Below, in pieces: positions 20,401 to 32,342 of a stretch of 64,000 nucleotides of DNA. The translations under genes and the position numbers were made by a program. The notes under the pieces were generated by a model. That model saw only the letters and a list, made by a program, of their open reading frames with translations. It ran no database searches and had not been told where the DNA came from. This stretch comes from Theristus sp. LFF4_11 (lineage: Eukaryota > Nematoda > Chromadorea > Monhysterida > Xyalidae). The DNA lies in NCBI GenBank assembly GCA_030248135.1, contig JASANC010003583.1, positions 1 to 64,000 on the forward strand. Direction: 5' to 3'. The first letter of the stretch is position 1. Each line of letters begins with the position of its first letter.

Positions 20401-23094
20401 CTGGAAAAACGATTCGAGATTTGTGGGTTCCGACGTTGGCGCTTCCTCGAAGTGGAACCGGCGACTTCAGTCGCAAACGTCCACTACATGGCATTGCCCG
20501 TCCGTGCCCAAGGCAACAAACAACAACAACTCGAGATTTGTGCGGACAACGACGCAGCTCCTACACAGCGTCCGCAGCCGACCGAGCCCGCTCGAACGGC
20601 CAGAATCTCCTCTCCCACCTGTATGGGCGATGAACAACATTCGAGATTATTTTCTCTCTATTCAGTTTTTTTATTGCAGTGAGCCTACAAATTCTGAGTC
20701 GATAATACTGAATACAGATTTGGTGTTTTCAAACAAACAAGACTCCGTCATGGCTGCTGTTTGAGCCGTTTGTTGTTGGAAAGAAACACTAAAATCCCAA
20801 ACTCCAAAAAATTTGACGCTAAAAATTACACCACAGACCTTTTGCAGACCAATCGACTGGAGAAATTTGTCGCGATTCGCGATATTCTCGGCACGGATAC
20901 GATCATACGCGGACATTTTCACCGGTTTCGTCTTTTGCACTGACATTCGTTTCTTTTTGCTCTTTTGCGGTGCTTCTTCTTCCTTCAATTTTGTTTCGTA
21001 ATTTAAATCCACTCATTCTGAGAGTGAGATGTCATTTTCCTGCGGCGACACAAACATGGTTGCAGACGTACAGTCTAACTCCATGACATGTCAAACTAGC
21101 TGATTGGTTCGTGAACAAACAAAAAAACTTTCTTTCATAAGAATTCAACTCAACAATGAAAACCCGAATAAAATCTGTTGAAACAAAAAGGAAATTCAAG
21201 CCTAACTTCAGACGACTCATCGTACGAAGGCGACGCCGACGAAGGCAAATCATCACTGCAGCCGGATGAAACGCTGCTTGCGTCGTCCTCGTCGTCCTCG
21301 GAGTCGGAACTCGAATCGTGACGTTTTCGCGAACGCGATTGTTTTGTTGGTGTCGTGCGTTTTCGGCGCTGAAAAACAATTATGAACTGTTTTTCGTTCC
21401 GTGACCGAATGCGTTTGCAGACGCAGAGGGAGAAAGGAAACTAGTTTCAATCTTTTTATGGCAATTCAAAATCGCTAAAGTGACCCGCCCGGCACTATTT
21501 ACGGAACTCGGAATAGTTTATTTTGAATAAATTTTGATTTCCCGCAACATGCATCTAACTATTTACCTATCTATGCGCGCATTGAGTCTCGGGATCAACA
21601 TAAAAGAACATATTATTGTCTGTTTGCATTGATTTATTTTAGTTTGTTGAATGGGTTACTCCATTGGTCATTTAGCCCTTTGTCCAAAACTATTCACGAT
21701 TTGTACTCACGAACTCACCTCCGTCGTAATGCTGACACCGACCGGTGCATTATCAACATCGCCAAATAGTTTCGGCTTGCCATCTGGAAATGAAACAAGG
21801 ACGAGCGAAATTAGTCCGTTTCAATGTGGTTGGACAAGATAGCCAAACAAACACACTTCTGGCGTACGGCAGCTCGCGTTTGTGGATGCGGCGGACATGT
21901 TTTCGCAGATTACTGCTGTCTCTGGACTTGTGGTCACAATGCGGACATGCGTGTCGCTTGTCGTTTGTGTGCGTGCGACGGTGTCGTTGAAGGTGACCAG
22001 AGTACGTAAACGCACCGTCACACTGGTCACACTTGTGTGGTCGTTCGCCTGAGTGGAACAAGAAATTTATTGGATGTTTTGAAAATTCAAGCGAATAAAA
22101 ACTTGTTTATTTGTACGTTTATATATATATTATTTATAATGTGTGTGTTTATTTATATATAAAAAACATCTACCTGTGTGTGTTCGTTTATGTGCTTTCA
22201 GATGTTGCGCTAGTGTGAATCTCTTCGCACACTGATCACACGCGTGCGGCCGCTGCGATGGACTCAGGTGAGTGACCTCGTGTCTTTTGAGGTCACTGAG
22301 TTTGACGAAACGTTTGCCACAAGTCGCGCACTGATGCTTGCGAGACGGATCGGCAGTGTTTTCTTTCGAATAGCACGTCATCTGAAATGGAAGACAAGAG
22401 GAAATGAAAATGAAATAAATGAAGATGAGGAGCAAAAACTAGCATGGAGATTCACCAGTGCAACAAAGATGGCATGCCGCACGCACTGCACTTTTGCTCA
22501 TACTGCAAAATAACGGTTTCCACTACACAACCACAGATTTGTCGTTGTGTCAATCATTCAGTTGTAGTGTGGGTGCCTCATATACAGATTCGCTGTTAGT
22601 TATCGATCGATTTCGAACACCATTTCTGCTTTGACAATTGCGGATAACGAACTGTTTAAAAAAAAGAACCGAAAAAGTCAGCTGAAGCAAACAGTAAAGG
22701 ATGATAAAATGCAAAAATGCCTGAACTGAAGAATTCAGAAGAGCAGAATGAGAGAATAGACAAGAACATCCAGAAGATAGAATAGACCTAGAGAACAAGC
22801 GCGAAGCGAAGAATCAAATTTGCAGTCAATCTTCCCGGTGTTTGTTGCTGCTCTCAGGAAAGAGCTGTCCTGTCACACGAGGTTTTCAACATTTATGTGA
22901 TTTGTTGATCTGTAATAACCCAGTTAGTAAATACAGTTCGATTCTGACTTGACCTTCAATGACGCATCTTCGTTTTCCGTTGGCGTCTTCTGGACATCGT
23001 TCTTCTGCTTGCTCTCCGCCGTCTCTTGTGCAGTGTGGTCGTTCGTGTTGTCGACGACTGTGGAAACTGTCGGACTTGGAGCAGTAGTCGCCAT
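17498..23094 (-). CDS. C2H2 zinc-finger protein with acidic and basic low-complexity regions
   Basis: Exons, right to left: 22954-23094, 22174-22381, about 21860-22048, about 21709-21785, about 21214-21369, about 20839-20978, 20263-20400, 19775-19891, 18498-18668, 17946-18037, 17498-17567. Start MATTAPSPTVSTVVDN. Exons 2-3 carry four C2H2 fingers (CATCGKRF..., CDQCAKRF..., CDQCDGAF..., CPHCDHKS...) with the classic TGERPHK linker across the intron, implying nuclear DNA binding. Next come an RS-like and acidic stretch (SDSEDDEDDASS) and a basic block with YDRIRAENIANRDKFLQSIGL, a motif style seen near the N-termini of WDR76-like chromatin proteins. After that come RQSQRIASMP, DFPDSDEDIFG and RPYDGPQTNRALLPANFDE. 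Phases close from 20400 to the stop (VPPDEARLI end). The join between the 21214 and 20839 exons is the weak point; two adjacent genes are possible. I cannot name the protein. Confidence 0.6.
19440..19543 (-). pseudogene. Broken duplicate of the RPYDGPQTNRALLPANF exon
   Basis: Encodes GRPCDGPQTNRALLPANFDE and the following DTTPPP, almost identical to the 3' part of exon 18498-18668, but truncated at its 5' side and with a different tail (LEDPKKK). It has splice-like ends, but its 104 nt cannot be included in frame between phase-0 neighbours. It lies in the intron directly upstream of the intact exon. Most likely a local partial exon duplication; a regulated frame-shifting exon is the alternative. 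Confidence 0.6.
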
Positions 23095-23550
23095 TTTTTC
23101 TATGCGATTGCAAAAAAATTGTCATGTTGTTTTCCGGGAGGGGAACAAAAAAGAAATCAGTTCTTTTAGGCAAAAAATTCTTCGTCATGTCCTCATCTCA
23201 TTCTCATAGTTGTTCTTGGGGGTAGGTATTTTTGCATTTAAATGGGTGCATTTTGCATCAGATTTTTCGCAAATTGCTGCGTCCTAGAATTTTCAGTCAA
23301 AATGCAAAAATCATAAAAATTGTTCTTCAAAAATTGTATTTTGCGGTGCGCAACTTTCAAAATGATGTTTAGCTTTGAATTAGGCTTTAGGATTAGGTTT
23401 TGGGTTAGGCTGTTCAGGCAACGTCTGCCAACATCAGTGCTTTGATTTAGTACGACAGGCCAACGATTTGTATACATACTTAAAAGTGATTTTTTTGATT
23501 TCTGATAAGTGGTTGCTTGCAATGAGTCGTTGTAGGGGTTGCGTAAAAAA
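23095..23550. other. Upstream region of the zinc-finger gene
   Basis: Contains ATTAGGCTTTAGGATTAGG near 23378, a variant of the CCTAAT-type words of family G, and no coding exon. Confidence 0.35.
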
Positions 23551-23551
23551 A

Positions 23552-23662
23552 CACCATGGTGTAAAAAAACACCATGCGATATAAAAACCATGTGTATAAA
23601 AACACCATGGTATTTTTCAAAATGGGAAATGCTAAAAACACCATGCACATAAAAACACCACA
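23552..23662. repeat. ACACCATGGTGT-word cluster, left arm
   Basis: Six or more copies of AAAAACACCATG or its inverse in about 110 bases. A matching cluster in inverted orientation lies at 27808-27920, so the two bracket the 4-kb repeat block between them. Confidence 0.6.
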
Positions 23663-23786
23663 ATTATTGATTCTACTGAAAATCACATGGAAACGACATA
23701 TGTGGGCGAAAATTGAATCAGATTTGATGAAAACAAATTGAAATGACCACAAATGAATGTGGTTGTCTGTCATCGTTGAATTGGTC

Positions 23787-26305
23787 AGGTCGCCCAGATC
23801 ACGATTTCCTCAGCCGATTTCGACGATCGACGGCTCAATCAATTCAGCAGAGCATCCGAAAAACGACCATGTGTTATTTGTGGTTGGTTTTTGTTTTATT
23901 CAACATTGTTTCGTGTGCAATGAAAAATTTCTTAAAAAACACAAAACACCAATTTATTGTGATTTGTGATTTTTTCGAATTTCAGAAAACCGCCGAAACA
24001 AACCACAAACAACATATCACCGTGTTCCGGATGCTTTGCTGAGTTGGTTGAGCTATCGATCGTCGAAATCGGCCCAGCATAGCGCCGGCAGAGTCGCGTG
24101 ACAATTCGGCGCACAAGACACATGACGTGAAACGCACATATTGCCAACACATAACGTCGCCCAGATCACGATTTTCTCGGCCGATTTTGACGATCGACGG
24201 CTCAATCAACTCAGCAGAGCATCCGGAACACGGTGATGTGTCGTTTGTAGTTAGTTTTTGTTTAATTCAACTTTTTTTTTCGTGTGCAATAAAAAAAGTA
24301 TGAAGAAACACACAACACCAATTTATGGTGGTGTGTGATTTTTTCGATTTTCAGAAAACCGCCGAAACAAACCACAAACGACATATCACCGTGTTCCTGG
24401 TGCTCTGCTGAGTTGATTGAGCCATCGATCGCCGAAATCGGTCCAGCACAGCGCCGGCAGAGTCGCGTGACAGGTCGGCGCACAAGACACATGACGTGGA
24501 ACGCACGTATTGCCAACATATAACGTCGCCCAGATCACGATTTCCTCGGCCGATTTCGACGATCGACGGCTCAATCAACTCAGCAGAGCATCCGGAACAC
24601 GGTGATGTGTCGTTTGTAGTTAGTTTTTTTTATTCAACATTGCTTCGTGTGCAATAAAAATTTTGTGAAAAAACACAAAACACCAATTTATTGTGATATG
24701 CGAGTTTTTTTCGATTTTTAGAAAACCGCCGAAACAAACCACAAACAACATATCACCTTGTTCCGGATGCTTTGCGGAGTTGATTGAGCTATCGATCGTC
24801 GAAATCAGTCCAGCACAGCGCCGGCAGAGTCGCGTGACAGGTCGGCGCACAAGACACATGACGTAAAACTAGAGATGTAAGGGGCAAAAAAAAAATTTTT
24901 TTTAATTTTTTTAAAAAAAAAGTAAAAAAAAATGAGCATTTTTTTTATTTTTTTATTAAAAATTTTTGAAATTTTTTCTTTAATGTGCCCTGAAAATGCC
25001 GTTTTTGGCATAATTTTTCGAAAGTTCAACAAAAATTTTCTTTGACTTTACCTTGTCACTTAGTCTTCAACGCTGCAGGTGGTATTCTGGATTGATTTAT
25101 CGACTGTTTTTAGCCTTGGTGAGTGATGATCGACTCGCGCATTGAAGTACTTGAGCGTCGCAAAGGCTAGTTCAACAAATTCCGATGCCGCTAAGGTGAG
25201 ATAGAAGCAGAGAACTCACATTTACGCATCGTTTTTCAGGATCTCGAAAGGTTGAAATTGCACTGTCTGCCACTGCAAGCGTAACTTCGTTGGTTGCTCG
25301 TTGCTGTTTCGCCTCGTGTCGTCAGCATGATCACACCGGTTTGTTGTTGAACTTGTTTCCGTGTTATTTGAGGTGAATTGAGAGGCAAAACACGAGACGT
25401 GATGTCGTCGGTGGGAAAATGGGGTCGCCGAAACCAAGTCTGAAATTTTCACCCTCCTCCCATATGAGTGGGGGTCATATGGTAAGTCGGTGGCTCCTCA
25501 TATGGTGATATTCGGACTCCCTGAAAAATTCTGAACAACTTTCATTTAAAAAAAAAATTAAAAATTTTTTTTTTTTAAAAAGAAAAAAAATAGAAAATTT
25601 TTTTTTCTTGACATCTCTACGTAAAACGCACATATTGCCAACACATAACGTCGCCCAGATCACGATTTCCTCGGCCGATTTCGACGATCGACGGCTAAAT
25701 CAACACAGCAGAGCACCAGGAACACGGTGATATGTCGTTTGTGAAAATCGAAAAAATCACACACCACCATAAATTGGTGTTTTGTGTTTTTTCACAAATT
25801 CTCTATTGCACACGAACCATTGTTGAATAAAACTAAAACTAATCATAAACGACACATCATCGTGTTCCGGGTGCTCTGCTGAGTTGATTGAGCCGTCGAC
25901 CGTCGAAATCGGCCGAGGAAATCGTGATCTGGGCGACGTTATGTGTTGGCAATACGTGCGTTTCACGTCATGTGTCTTGTGCGCCGACCTGTCACGCGAC
26001 TCTGCCGGCGCTGTGCTCGACCGATTTCGACGATCGATGGCTCAATCAACTCAGCAGAGCATCAGGAACACGATGATGTGTCGTTTGTGGTTTGTTTCGG
26101 CGGTTTTCTGAAAATCGAAAAAACTCACAAATCCCAATAAATTGGTGTTTTGTGTTTTTTTCATAATTTTTTTATTGCACACGAACCATTGTTGAATGAA
26201 ACAAAAACTAATCATAAACAACACATTAGCGTGTTCCGGATGCTCTGCTGAGTTGATTGAGCTATCGATCGTCGAAATCGGCCAAGGGTAATCGTGATCT
26301 AGGCG
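23787..26305. repeat. Tandem array of ~366-bp units, partly inverted, interrupted by a hAT-like insertion
   Basis: Direct copies start with CGTCGCCCAGATCACGAT at about 23790, 24156 and 24525, giving a 366-369 bp period. Further copies follow in mixed orientation from 25640 to 26300. Each unit contains a fold-back: CCGATTTCGACGATCGACGG ... GCAGAGCATCCGGAACACGG, and the same in inverse, around a GTTTCGTGTGCAAT core. Frames of ~75 codons recur in every copy, but they are by-products of the repeat and lack a start or domain pattern. Confidence 0.8.
24870..25619. mobile_element. Non-autonomous hAT-like element with 8-bp target duplication
   Basis: Flanked by identical CGTAAAAC octamers (24862-24869 and 25620-25627). 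Ends are inverted TAGAGATGT / ACATCTCTA, matching the hAT style. The 750-bp interior has A/T homopolymer arms and no transposase frame. It is inserted in the 366-bp repeat array. Confidence 0.8.
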
Positions 26306-26312
26306 ACATAGT

Positions 26313-27402
26313 TGTTCTAGGGGAGGGGGGCTGGGGGGGCGCCTAGGGTTAGGAAAAAAAAAATCCGGATTTTTTTTTTAAATTTAAAAAAAAAATTTTT
26401 TAAAAAAAAAAATTTTTTTTACAAGTTAGGTTCGTTCGAAGCGTCTCGTCGAGCTGAGTTCATCTAGACTATTTTCAGAACGATCCGGGAAACTATAAGA
26501 GCGAAAATCGTGTTTTATTGAAATTATGTCCATTTCATAGAGGGAAAGTTGCATTTTCAACAGTAAAACAGGGCAATTTTTCACGTGTACTTGAATATTG
26601 AACCGTTCTTAGTGGTTCCTCTTTAGAAAATTACCAAAATTTGACTGTGTTCAAAAATTCCTGTTTGCTGTAGCTAAGTCGGCAACCCCTGTCGACCCGG
26701 TCGCCCCCCCCCAAGACACTTACTTTCAGGTTCAACCAGCTATGCTATCTGCCACATGGCGAGAGCCCACTCTTCAAATCATCGTATCGAAAACACGTAC
26801 CATGATTTCGCGATCACGTTGCGGGCAACTGACAGACGCAAGTTTAACACGTTAGTTTAGCTCAGCACGCAAGTTTTAACATGTGGCCATGTTATCGGGT
26901 ATCTGAAAAACGGTCGTGTGATGTGGTATTAACCAACATCTCCGCTCAAATTGTTTAACAATATATCGCACAACTCCATTGTAGACCTATAACATACGCC
27001 AATCAACAAGATATCATGGCCTACCGACTGAAAAACATGTTCTAAGTTGCAAGAAAACGATTTCTGAAACGATATTTCAATTCAGTTAAGTCATTTCAAC
27101 GCTAAAAATTGACTCTAGAAGTCATCCAAATCGAAAAACATGGAGTACGTCGGTCAAAATGACCAAATAATGACATTTACCTAAGCACACAAAGAAGTTG
27201 GGAAGAAAATTTGGTTTGAACTTTCAAAAAATTATGCCATAAATCGAATTTTCAGAGCAAAGTAGAAGAAAAAATTTTCAAATTTTTTTTTTAAGTTTGA
27301 AAAAAAAAATCCAATTTTTTTTTTTTAAACGAAAAAAAAATAAAAAAAATTTTTTTTTCAAAGCCCCTAACCCTAGGGGCGCCCCCCCCCCAAAAAAAAT
27401 TT
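26313..27402. mobile_element. Element with inverted G/C-rich ends and A/T homopolymer arms
   Basis: Left end TCTAGGGGAGGGGGG and GGGCGCCTAGGGTTAGG; right end CCCCTAACCCTAGGGGCGCCC. Inside each end are runs of A and T. The GTTGTTCTAGGGG lead-in also occurs at 30703. No recognised coding region. Confidence 0.5.
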
Positions 27403-27807
27403 TTTTTCGAATATATCTATCTGAGAAAGTTTTTCGGCTCAGTTATTTTCAAAAAAATGTTCAATGTTCAGCGTTTATTTCCACACGCAGCATCAACGGC
27501 AAAAAAATTTTGAACACGCGACTCTGCCGGCGCTGCGCTCAACCGATTTCTCCACGTGAAAATGGATGGAACTAATGGAAGCCAAACTCCGTCGCCGGCT
27601 TTCTGACTTTTCATCCAAACCACGTGCAGGAAAAAACAGTTAACCAGCCCTTCGACGCCCATATACATGGCTTTTAAAAAAACAAAAAAGGAAGTGTCAT
27701 TCGTTTTTCTGGAGTTGACGATCATAAATCAATGCCGTTTTTTTATTTTAGTGCTAAATCTCACTGCTGGCAGCCTTTAAACGTCGAATACAGCCATTTA
27801 AAAAATC

Positions 27808-27920
27808 ATGGTGTTTTTTTACACCATGGTTTATTTAGCTTTTCAGTTTCCAGGATTTTGGTGGTTAAAATATACACATGGTTTTGTTATCTCATGGTGT
27901 TTTTATGCACCATGGTTTTT
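27808..27920. repeat. ACACCATGGTGT-word cluster, right arm
   Basis: Copies of CATGGTGTTTTT and ACACCATGGTTT, inverted relative to 23552-23662. Followed at 27934-27970 by GTTGTAGGTTCC and CCTAATCCTAATCCTAAGCC (family G). Confidence 0.6.
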
Positions 27921-27929
27921 TTAATATTC

Positions 27930-30600
27930 ACCCGTTGTAGGTTCCTAATCCTAATCCTAATCCTAAGCCAAGCCTTTTTTATAAGGTGAAAATGATCAAT
28001 TTAGTTTTTGCATTTTTTTCTTTCCTGTGTTAAAGGGCAGGGGCCACCGCTACTGCACATGCACCTGTTTTAATAATGATGCATTACGCAGGCCAACGGG
28101 CCAACCAGCCGGCAACGGCGGACAACTTGAATCTTGAAAAAATGCTGTTGTGTTTGAATGCTGATTTTTAATTGAAAATTTTGTTTCTTATGAATTGTTT
28201 TGTTGAGAAAATTTGAAAAGCAATCGTTTTCAATTCAAACGAATATTCATTTTTCGATTGTTGAGTTGAGAGCGCATCACCATCGCCGTTCTTTTTTCTG
28301 AAAAAAAATAAAAATGCGCCTTAAAAATTCCTTTTTTTATTTTTCTGCATTTTATAAATCACAAACAAGTTTTGTCCATTAAAGATCGAAACATTCATCA
28401 TTGCAAACACTCAAAAATAGAAAAATTAAAAAAAATTGTGTCTTTTTTAATAATAATTTAAAAATAAAATTTAAAAAAAATTGTGTCGACGGCGTTTCCC
28501 GGTTTGTTGTCCTTCAATTATTATGAACCCTTTTATTGTTGGTTGCTGTTTTCATGGGCTGTCTGTTTGCTTGTGTTTTGCATTTTTTGAGACAGTTGTA
28601 CCCGTGTTTGAGAGTTATACTGGGAACGGTTAATCCAGATGTTTTTCGTCTGTTTGCCATGACTCATGTTGTGCGTTGAAATAAAGAATCTGAATCTGAA
28701 TCTGACAGCAAAGTAGAATTTGAACGGCCCGCGTTTGAACCTGTTCAGGTCACGCACCAGCCAATCAGCTAATGCCCCAAATTATCGAGTCCGACTATAT
28801 TTCATAATGAATTAAATAACAAAATTTTAAATTTTAAAAAACGTGTTTTTTTTCTTTTGTGCGATTTGTGTTGTGCCGTGTGCGATGTTACAGTCGAACT
28901 CACTAAAATGTGGAATCAGCTGATTGGTCGACCGAGCGGAGGCTGCTCACACTCCGCACCGTTCTTTTTTCGTGGATTTGGATTTTATTGAAACGTGTTT
29001 CTTTTGAATGAGTGTGAATTTCCAGCACCCTTTCCATGCTAAAAATAAACTCAAAGGGTTGGAGAACTGCGAAATACAATTTTTTTTTATTCAACAGCTC
29101 AAAATGCATTTTTTACTGACGACGACGACGACGTCGTCGTCGCTTAATTTTTACGTGTGAACTGAAAGACAAAAGCCTGAAATGAGTGCGCTGTGTAGCC
29201 AGCTGAAGGGGGTTTCATTCCTAGCTGACCGATCGACATGCGTCTGCAATTTAAAAAAAAATGCGTTCCGACTTCGCGGACGACGACGACACGACGACGA
29301 CTTTGCTTTCATTTTTTATTTTCACCGTTTTCAAGTTGTTTTTGGTAAGCTGCTGTGTTCATTTACTTGGTGCACGCAGCAAACCATGCACAGCGCACTC
29401 CTTTCAGGCTTTTATTTTTCAGTCCACACGCAAAAATTAAGCGACGACGTCGTCGTCGTCATTAAACAAAAAAATACATTTTGAGTTGAGCTGTGGCATA
29501 AAAATTTTCTAAATTTCGCGGTCTCTAACTTTTGAGTTTATTTTTGGCACAAAAAGGGTGCTGGAAATTGCTTTGCCTACATTACTAAACCAAAGCCAAG
29601 TTTACAGTCTGTTTTGTTGTTTAGTTCGGTTTCAATGAAGTCGTTGTAGGTTCCTAATCCTAAGCCCAATCCTAATCCTAATGAAGTCGTTGTAGGTTCC
29701 TAATCCTAAACCTAATCCTAATCCTAAGTGAAGCCTTTTTAACAAAGTGAAAGTGCCTTGATTGACAGCTTTGTTGAAGGGGTGAAACATTGGGATCAGG
29801 GATCAGCTCCAGCTCCGGTTTAGCTTTGTAGTTTTACGCTGGAAATTCATAAAAACACGTTTCAATAAAATCCAAATCCACGAAAAAAAACGGTGCGGAG
29901 TGTGAGCAGCCTCCGCTCGGTTGACCAATCAGCTGATTCCACATTTTAGTGAGTTCGACTGTAAAATATAATGCGAATTTACTTTAGTACGTGCGTGTGA
30001 AATGCGTGCGAGAAAATCATGTTGTGGTAGCATTTGCAAAAAGAGTCTTACTGTACTTGCAGTTCTGTTGATCTGACCAGTTAGGTCACGTTGTTTAATC
30101 TATTATAGATGTTTAAAGCAAAGCACGTTTTCTGTAAAATAGTGATTGTATGTCCGCATATTGCAAAAAGGAGAATTGCAGGTTGTTTTACCGTGTTGTA
30201 AGTCTCATCGTATCATGCCTTAAACGTTGGTTCCTAAACCTAAGCCTGAGCCTCTAAACCTGATCCGTCATGCTTATACAGTATGTAGTTGCCAAGCCTT
30301 TTTATGAGAGAAAAATGGATGCGTGTCGTGTCGTGTTCCAGGGGCGCGCGGTTGGATCATGAATGAGCATTGAGCATGCCGATGCCATGGAGGTGATTTA
30401 TCAATAAAGCTGTGCGTAAATACACGACCACGAACGATGACCGAAGCGGCGCAGCGAGCTTTTTCCGCAATGCATTCACAAGAAAGAAGAAAATGCAAAA
30501 ACTGAATTGATCATTTTCACCTTATCATAAAGGCTTGGCTTAGGATTAGGATCAGGAACCTACTACGACTCATTGCACTTGCAAGCAACCTCTGACAAAA
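27930..30600. repeat. Family G CCTAAT-type repeat copies (dispersed)
   Basis: The sequence GTCGTTGTAGGTTCCTAATC followed by several CCTAAT or CCTAAG words and then AAGCCTTTTT-ATAAGGTGAAA recurs at about 27935, 29640, 29685, 30225 and, inverted, 30525. Traces occur at 23378, 44970 and 60200. The words look telomere-like, but the runs are only three to five units long and sit inside a longer repeat. Confidence 0.5.
28891..29962. mobile_element. 1.07-kb fold-back element with long inverted arms, family B ends and TA flanks
   Basis: Starts CAGTCGAACTCACTAAAATG and ends with its inverse, with TA on both sides. The first ~150 and last ~140 bases are inverted repeats (AATCAGCTGATTGGT, GAGCGGAGGCTGCTCACACT, GGATTTTATTGAAACGTG). 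Inside is a second palindrome with GACGACGACGACGACGTCGT at 29121 and its inverse near 29440. No transposase is visible; it could form a very large hairpin. Confidence 0.75.
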
Positions 30601-30697
30601 AAAATTTAGGAATGTATGCAAATCGGGTTTTTCCCTGTTTGCTTTTGCCGCAGATTTTCATGAGATTATTTTGTCTTCCCATTATTTAGGATTTCTT

Positions 30698-32342
30698 GCA
30701 TAGTTGTTCTAGGGGGGGGCCTGGGGGGGCCGGCCCCCCCCAAAAAATTTTCGAATCTATCTCTATCAGACAGGTTTTTTCGGCTCAGCTATTATCTATC
30801 TAAAAAATTATTTTCTCAGCCAGCTATCTATCTGAAAATTTTTGTCTTCGAACACATAAAATGAGTCAATTTTTGACCAAAATTGACCATTTTTGCTCGT
30901 AATTATTGAAAATTTCGCTAATTTTAGGTAAAATACGCGTGTATACTTGATTTTTAGTGTATTTTTAGCATTATTTTGCTGTTTTTATAGCTTTTTAGCA
31001 TTTTAGCTATCTATCTATCAAATTTCAAAATTTTGACCGCCCCCCCCCAAAGTCACATGGCCCCCCCCCCCCCCGCGGCCCCCCCCCAAAATTTTCCAGC
31101 TATCTATCTATCTGGAAAATTTGCTCCAGCTATCTATATCGCCCCCCCCCAAGCCCTCGGCTCTGGAACAACTAGGGGTGGTAAAAAACGGTTTTTTTCA
31201 AATCTATGTATATAAAACGGTTTTTTATACCGCGTCCGGTTCTTTAAACCCGGTTTTTTTACCGACCCAGTATTTGAAGAATCCTGTGATTGCGACAATT
31301 TCTGGTACTCTGATTTTACGCAAACCGCTGAATAATGAGTAAAAAACCACAATTCTAGCCAGAAACTGTATGTGTTTCAATGGAAACGTATTCCAATCTT
31401 GATTTTATTTGAATCGGTGGCGCTTAGAGAGAATGCAGCATCAGAAAAATTATCAGATGCGAGTTTAAAACAAAAAAAAACTAACGCAAGACAGATTGAT
31501 ATTTGAAACAGCAAGGAATGTGATACATGCAAATCAATTGAACTGACACGATCGAGAGATATGTAACTGCACAACAATTTCACCGCGTTTCTAAATAAAA
31601 GATCACCGAAAGACAAAAAGAATCACGAACCCGCACAGACGAAAGAAGCGAACCAAGAACAAAATTGAAAGAGCAAAAAATCAGATGGAGATTCGGGTCA
31701 CTATCACCAGTACAACAGCACGACGACATCACCAACAAAACTTTGAGCAATTTCCGAGTTCAAAGACACAAAATTTCAGGAAATTTGACTGAATAAATAT
31801 AAGCAATTCACCCGATTTTTGTCTATCCATCATCATCATCATGAGTATCATCAATGCAGCCGTCACCATCATCATCAGTGAAGTCGTCATCAGAGCTATC
31901 CACACAATTTGCCGATGCAAGCGCAGCAATGTTCTCAGTGGCAGCAGCTGACGCTGCCGACGGGGACTGCGAATCCGTGCTGTCGCAGTTTGACAGCAAC
32001 GATTCCGTGCTGTTGCCAGCAACACTTGACACGGGTCTCAGGGTGCTTTATTTATACCAAGAGCGTGAATTGTGTTCTCCGGAACATCAAGTTATGAAGT
32101 GGCGAAAATGAAAATTGAAATGGATATGCGGAATACAGTGCATTTTGAGTGATTTCAAAAATTGAAATTTGGGTCCTTCGGCGGTATAAAAAACCGGAAA
32201 AAAACCAAAATTTACGCGGTAAAATATCGGTAATTTATTTTGGCCATTTTTGGCGCTGGTATAAAAAACCGTTTTTTATACCGTTTTTTATACCGAAAAA
32301 AAACCGTTTTTTATACCGACCCACCCCTAGGAACAACTATGT
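30698..32342. mobile_element. Outer repeat element with ATAGTTGTTC ends, carrying a nested hAT-like insertion
   Basis: Begins ATAGTTGTTCTAGGGG and ends GAACAACTAT. Between 30720 and 31160 it is a low-complexity stretch of C homopolymers and TATCTATCTATC words resembling 27380-27470. The nested insertion occupies 31173-32329, almost at its right border. Confidence 0.5.
31173..32329. mobile_element. hAT-like element, 1157 bp, with 8-bp target duplication
   Basis: Flanked by GGAACAAC on both sides (31165-31172 and 32330-32337). Inverted ends TAGGGGTGG... and ...CCACCCCTA, with sub-terminal AAAAAACGGTTTTTTATACC repeats. The interior has a short Asp/Ser-rich frame (minus strand, about 31823-32032) also present in the copy at 40546, but no complete transposase. 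Confidence 0.82.

Noticed and set aside
20671..21012. Start of a separate gene at a non-ATG codon before DLNYETKLKEEE
   Set aside because: The initiator would be GTG, and the basic stretch flows on from the acidic exon upstream, so it is treated as an internal exon with an uncertain acceptor.
23743..26140. Repeated 60-100 codon frames with sequence like IVEIGRGNRDLGDV and RRPVTRLCRRCAG
   Set aside because: They recur in every copy of the 366-bp array on both strands, lack splice context or a domain, and shift frame between copies, so they are by-products of the repeat.
23787..26305. CRISPR-like regular array
   Set aside because: Units are ~366 bp, near-identical throughout with no unique spacers, and the DNA is clearly eukaryotic.
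27943..27970. True telomere tract
   Set aside because: Only a few degenerate CCTAAT units inside a longer dispersed repeat, not an array.
29121..29460. Coding Asp/Val repeat from the GACGACGAC tract
   Set aside because: It is the arm of a palindrome with no open frame beyond it; structural repeat rather than coding.
31854..32111. 85-codon frame MQPSPSSSVKSSSEL... as a host gene
   Set aside because: It lies wholly inside a hAT-like element and is duplicated in the second copy at 40708-41019; not a host gene.
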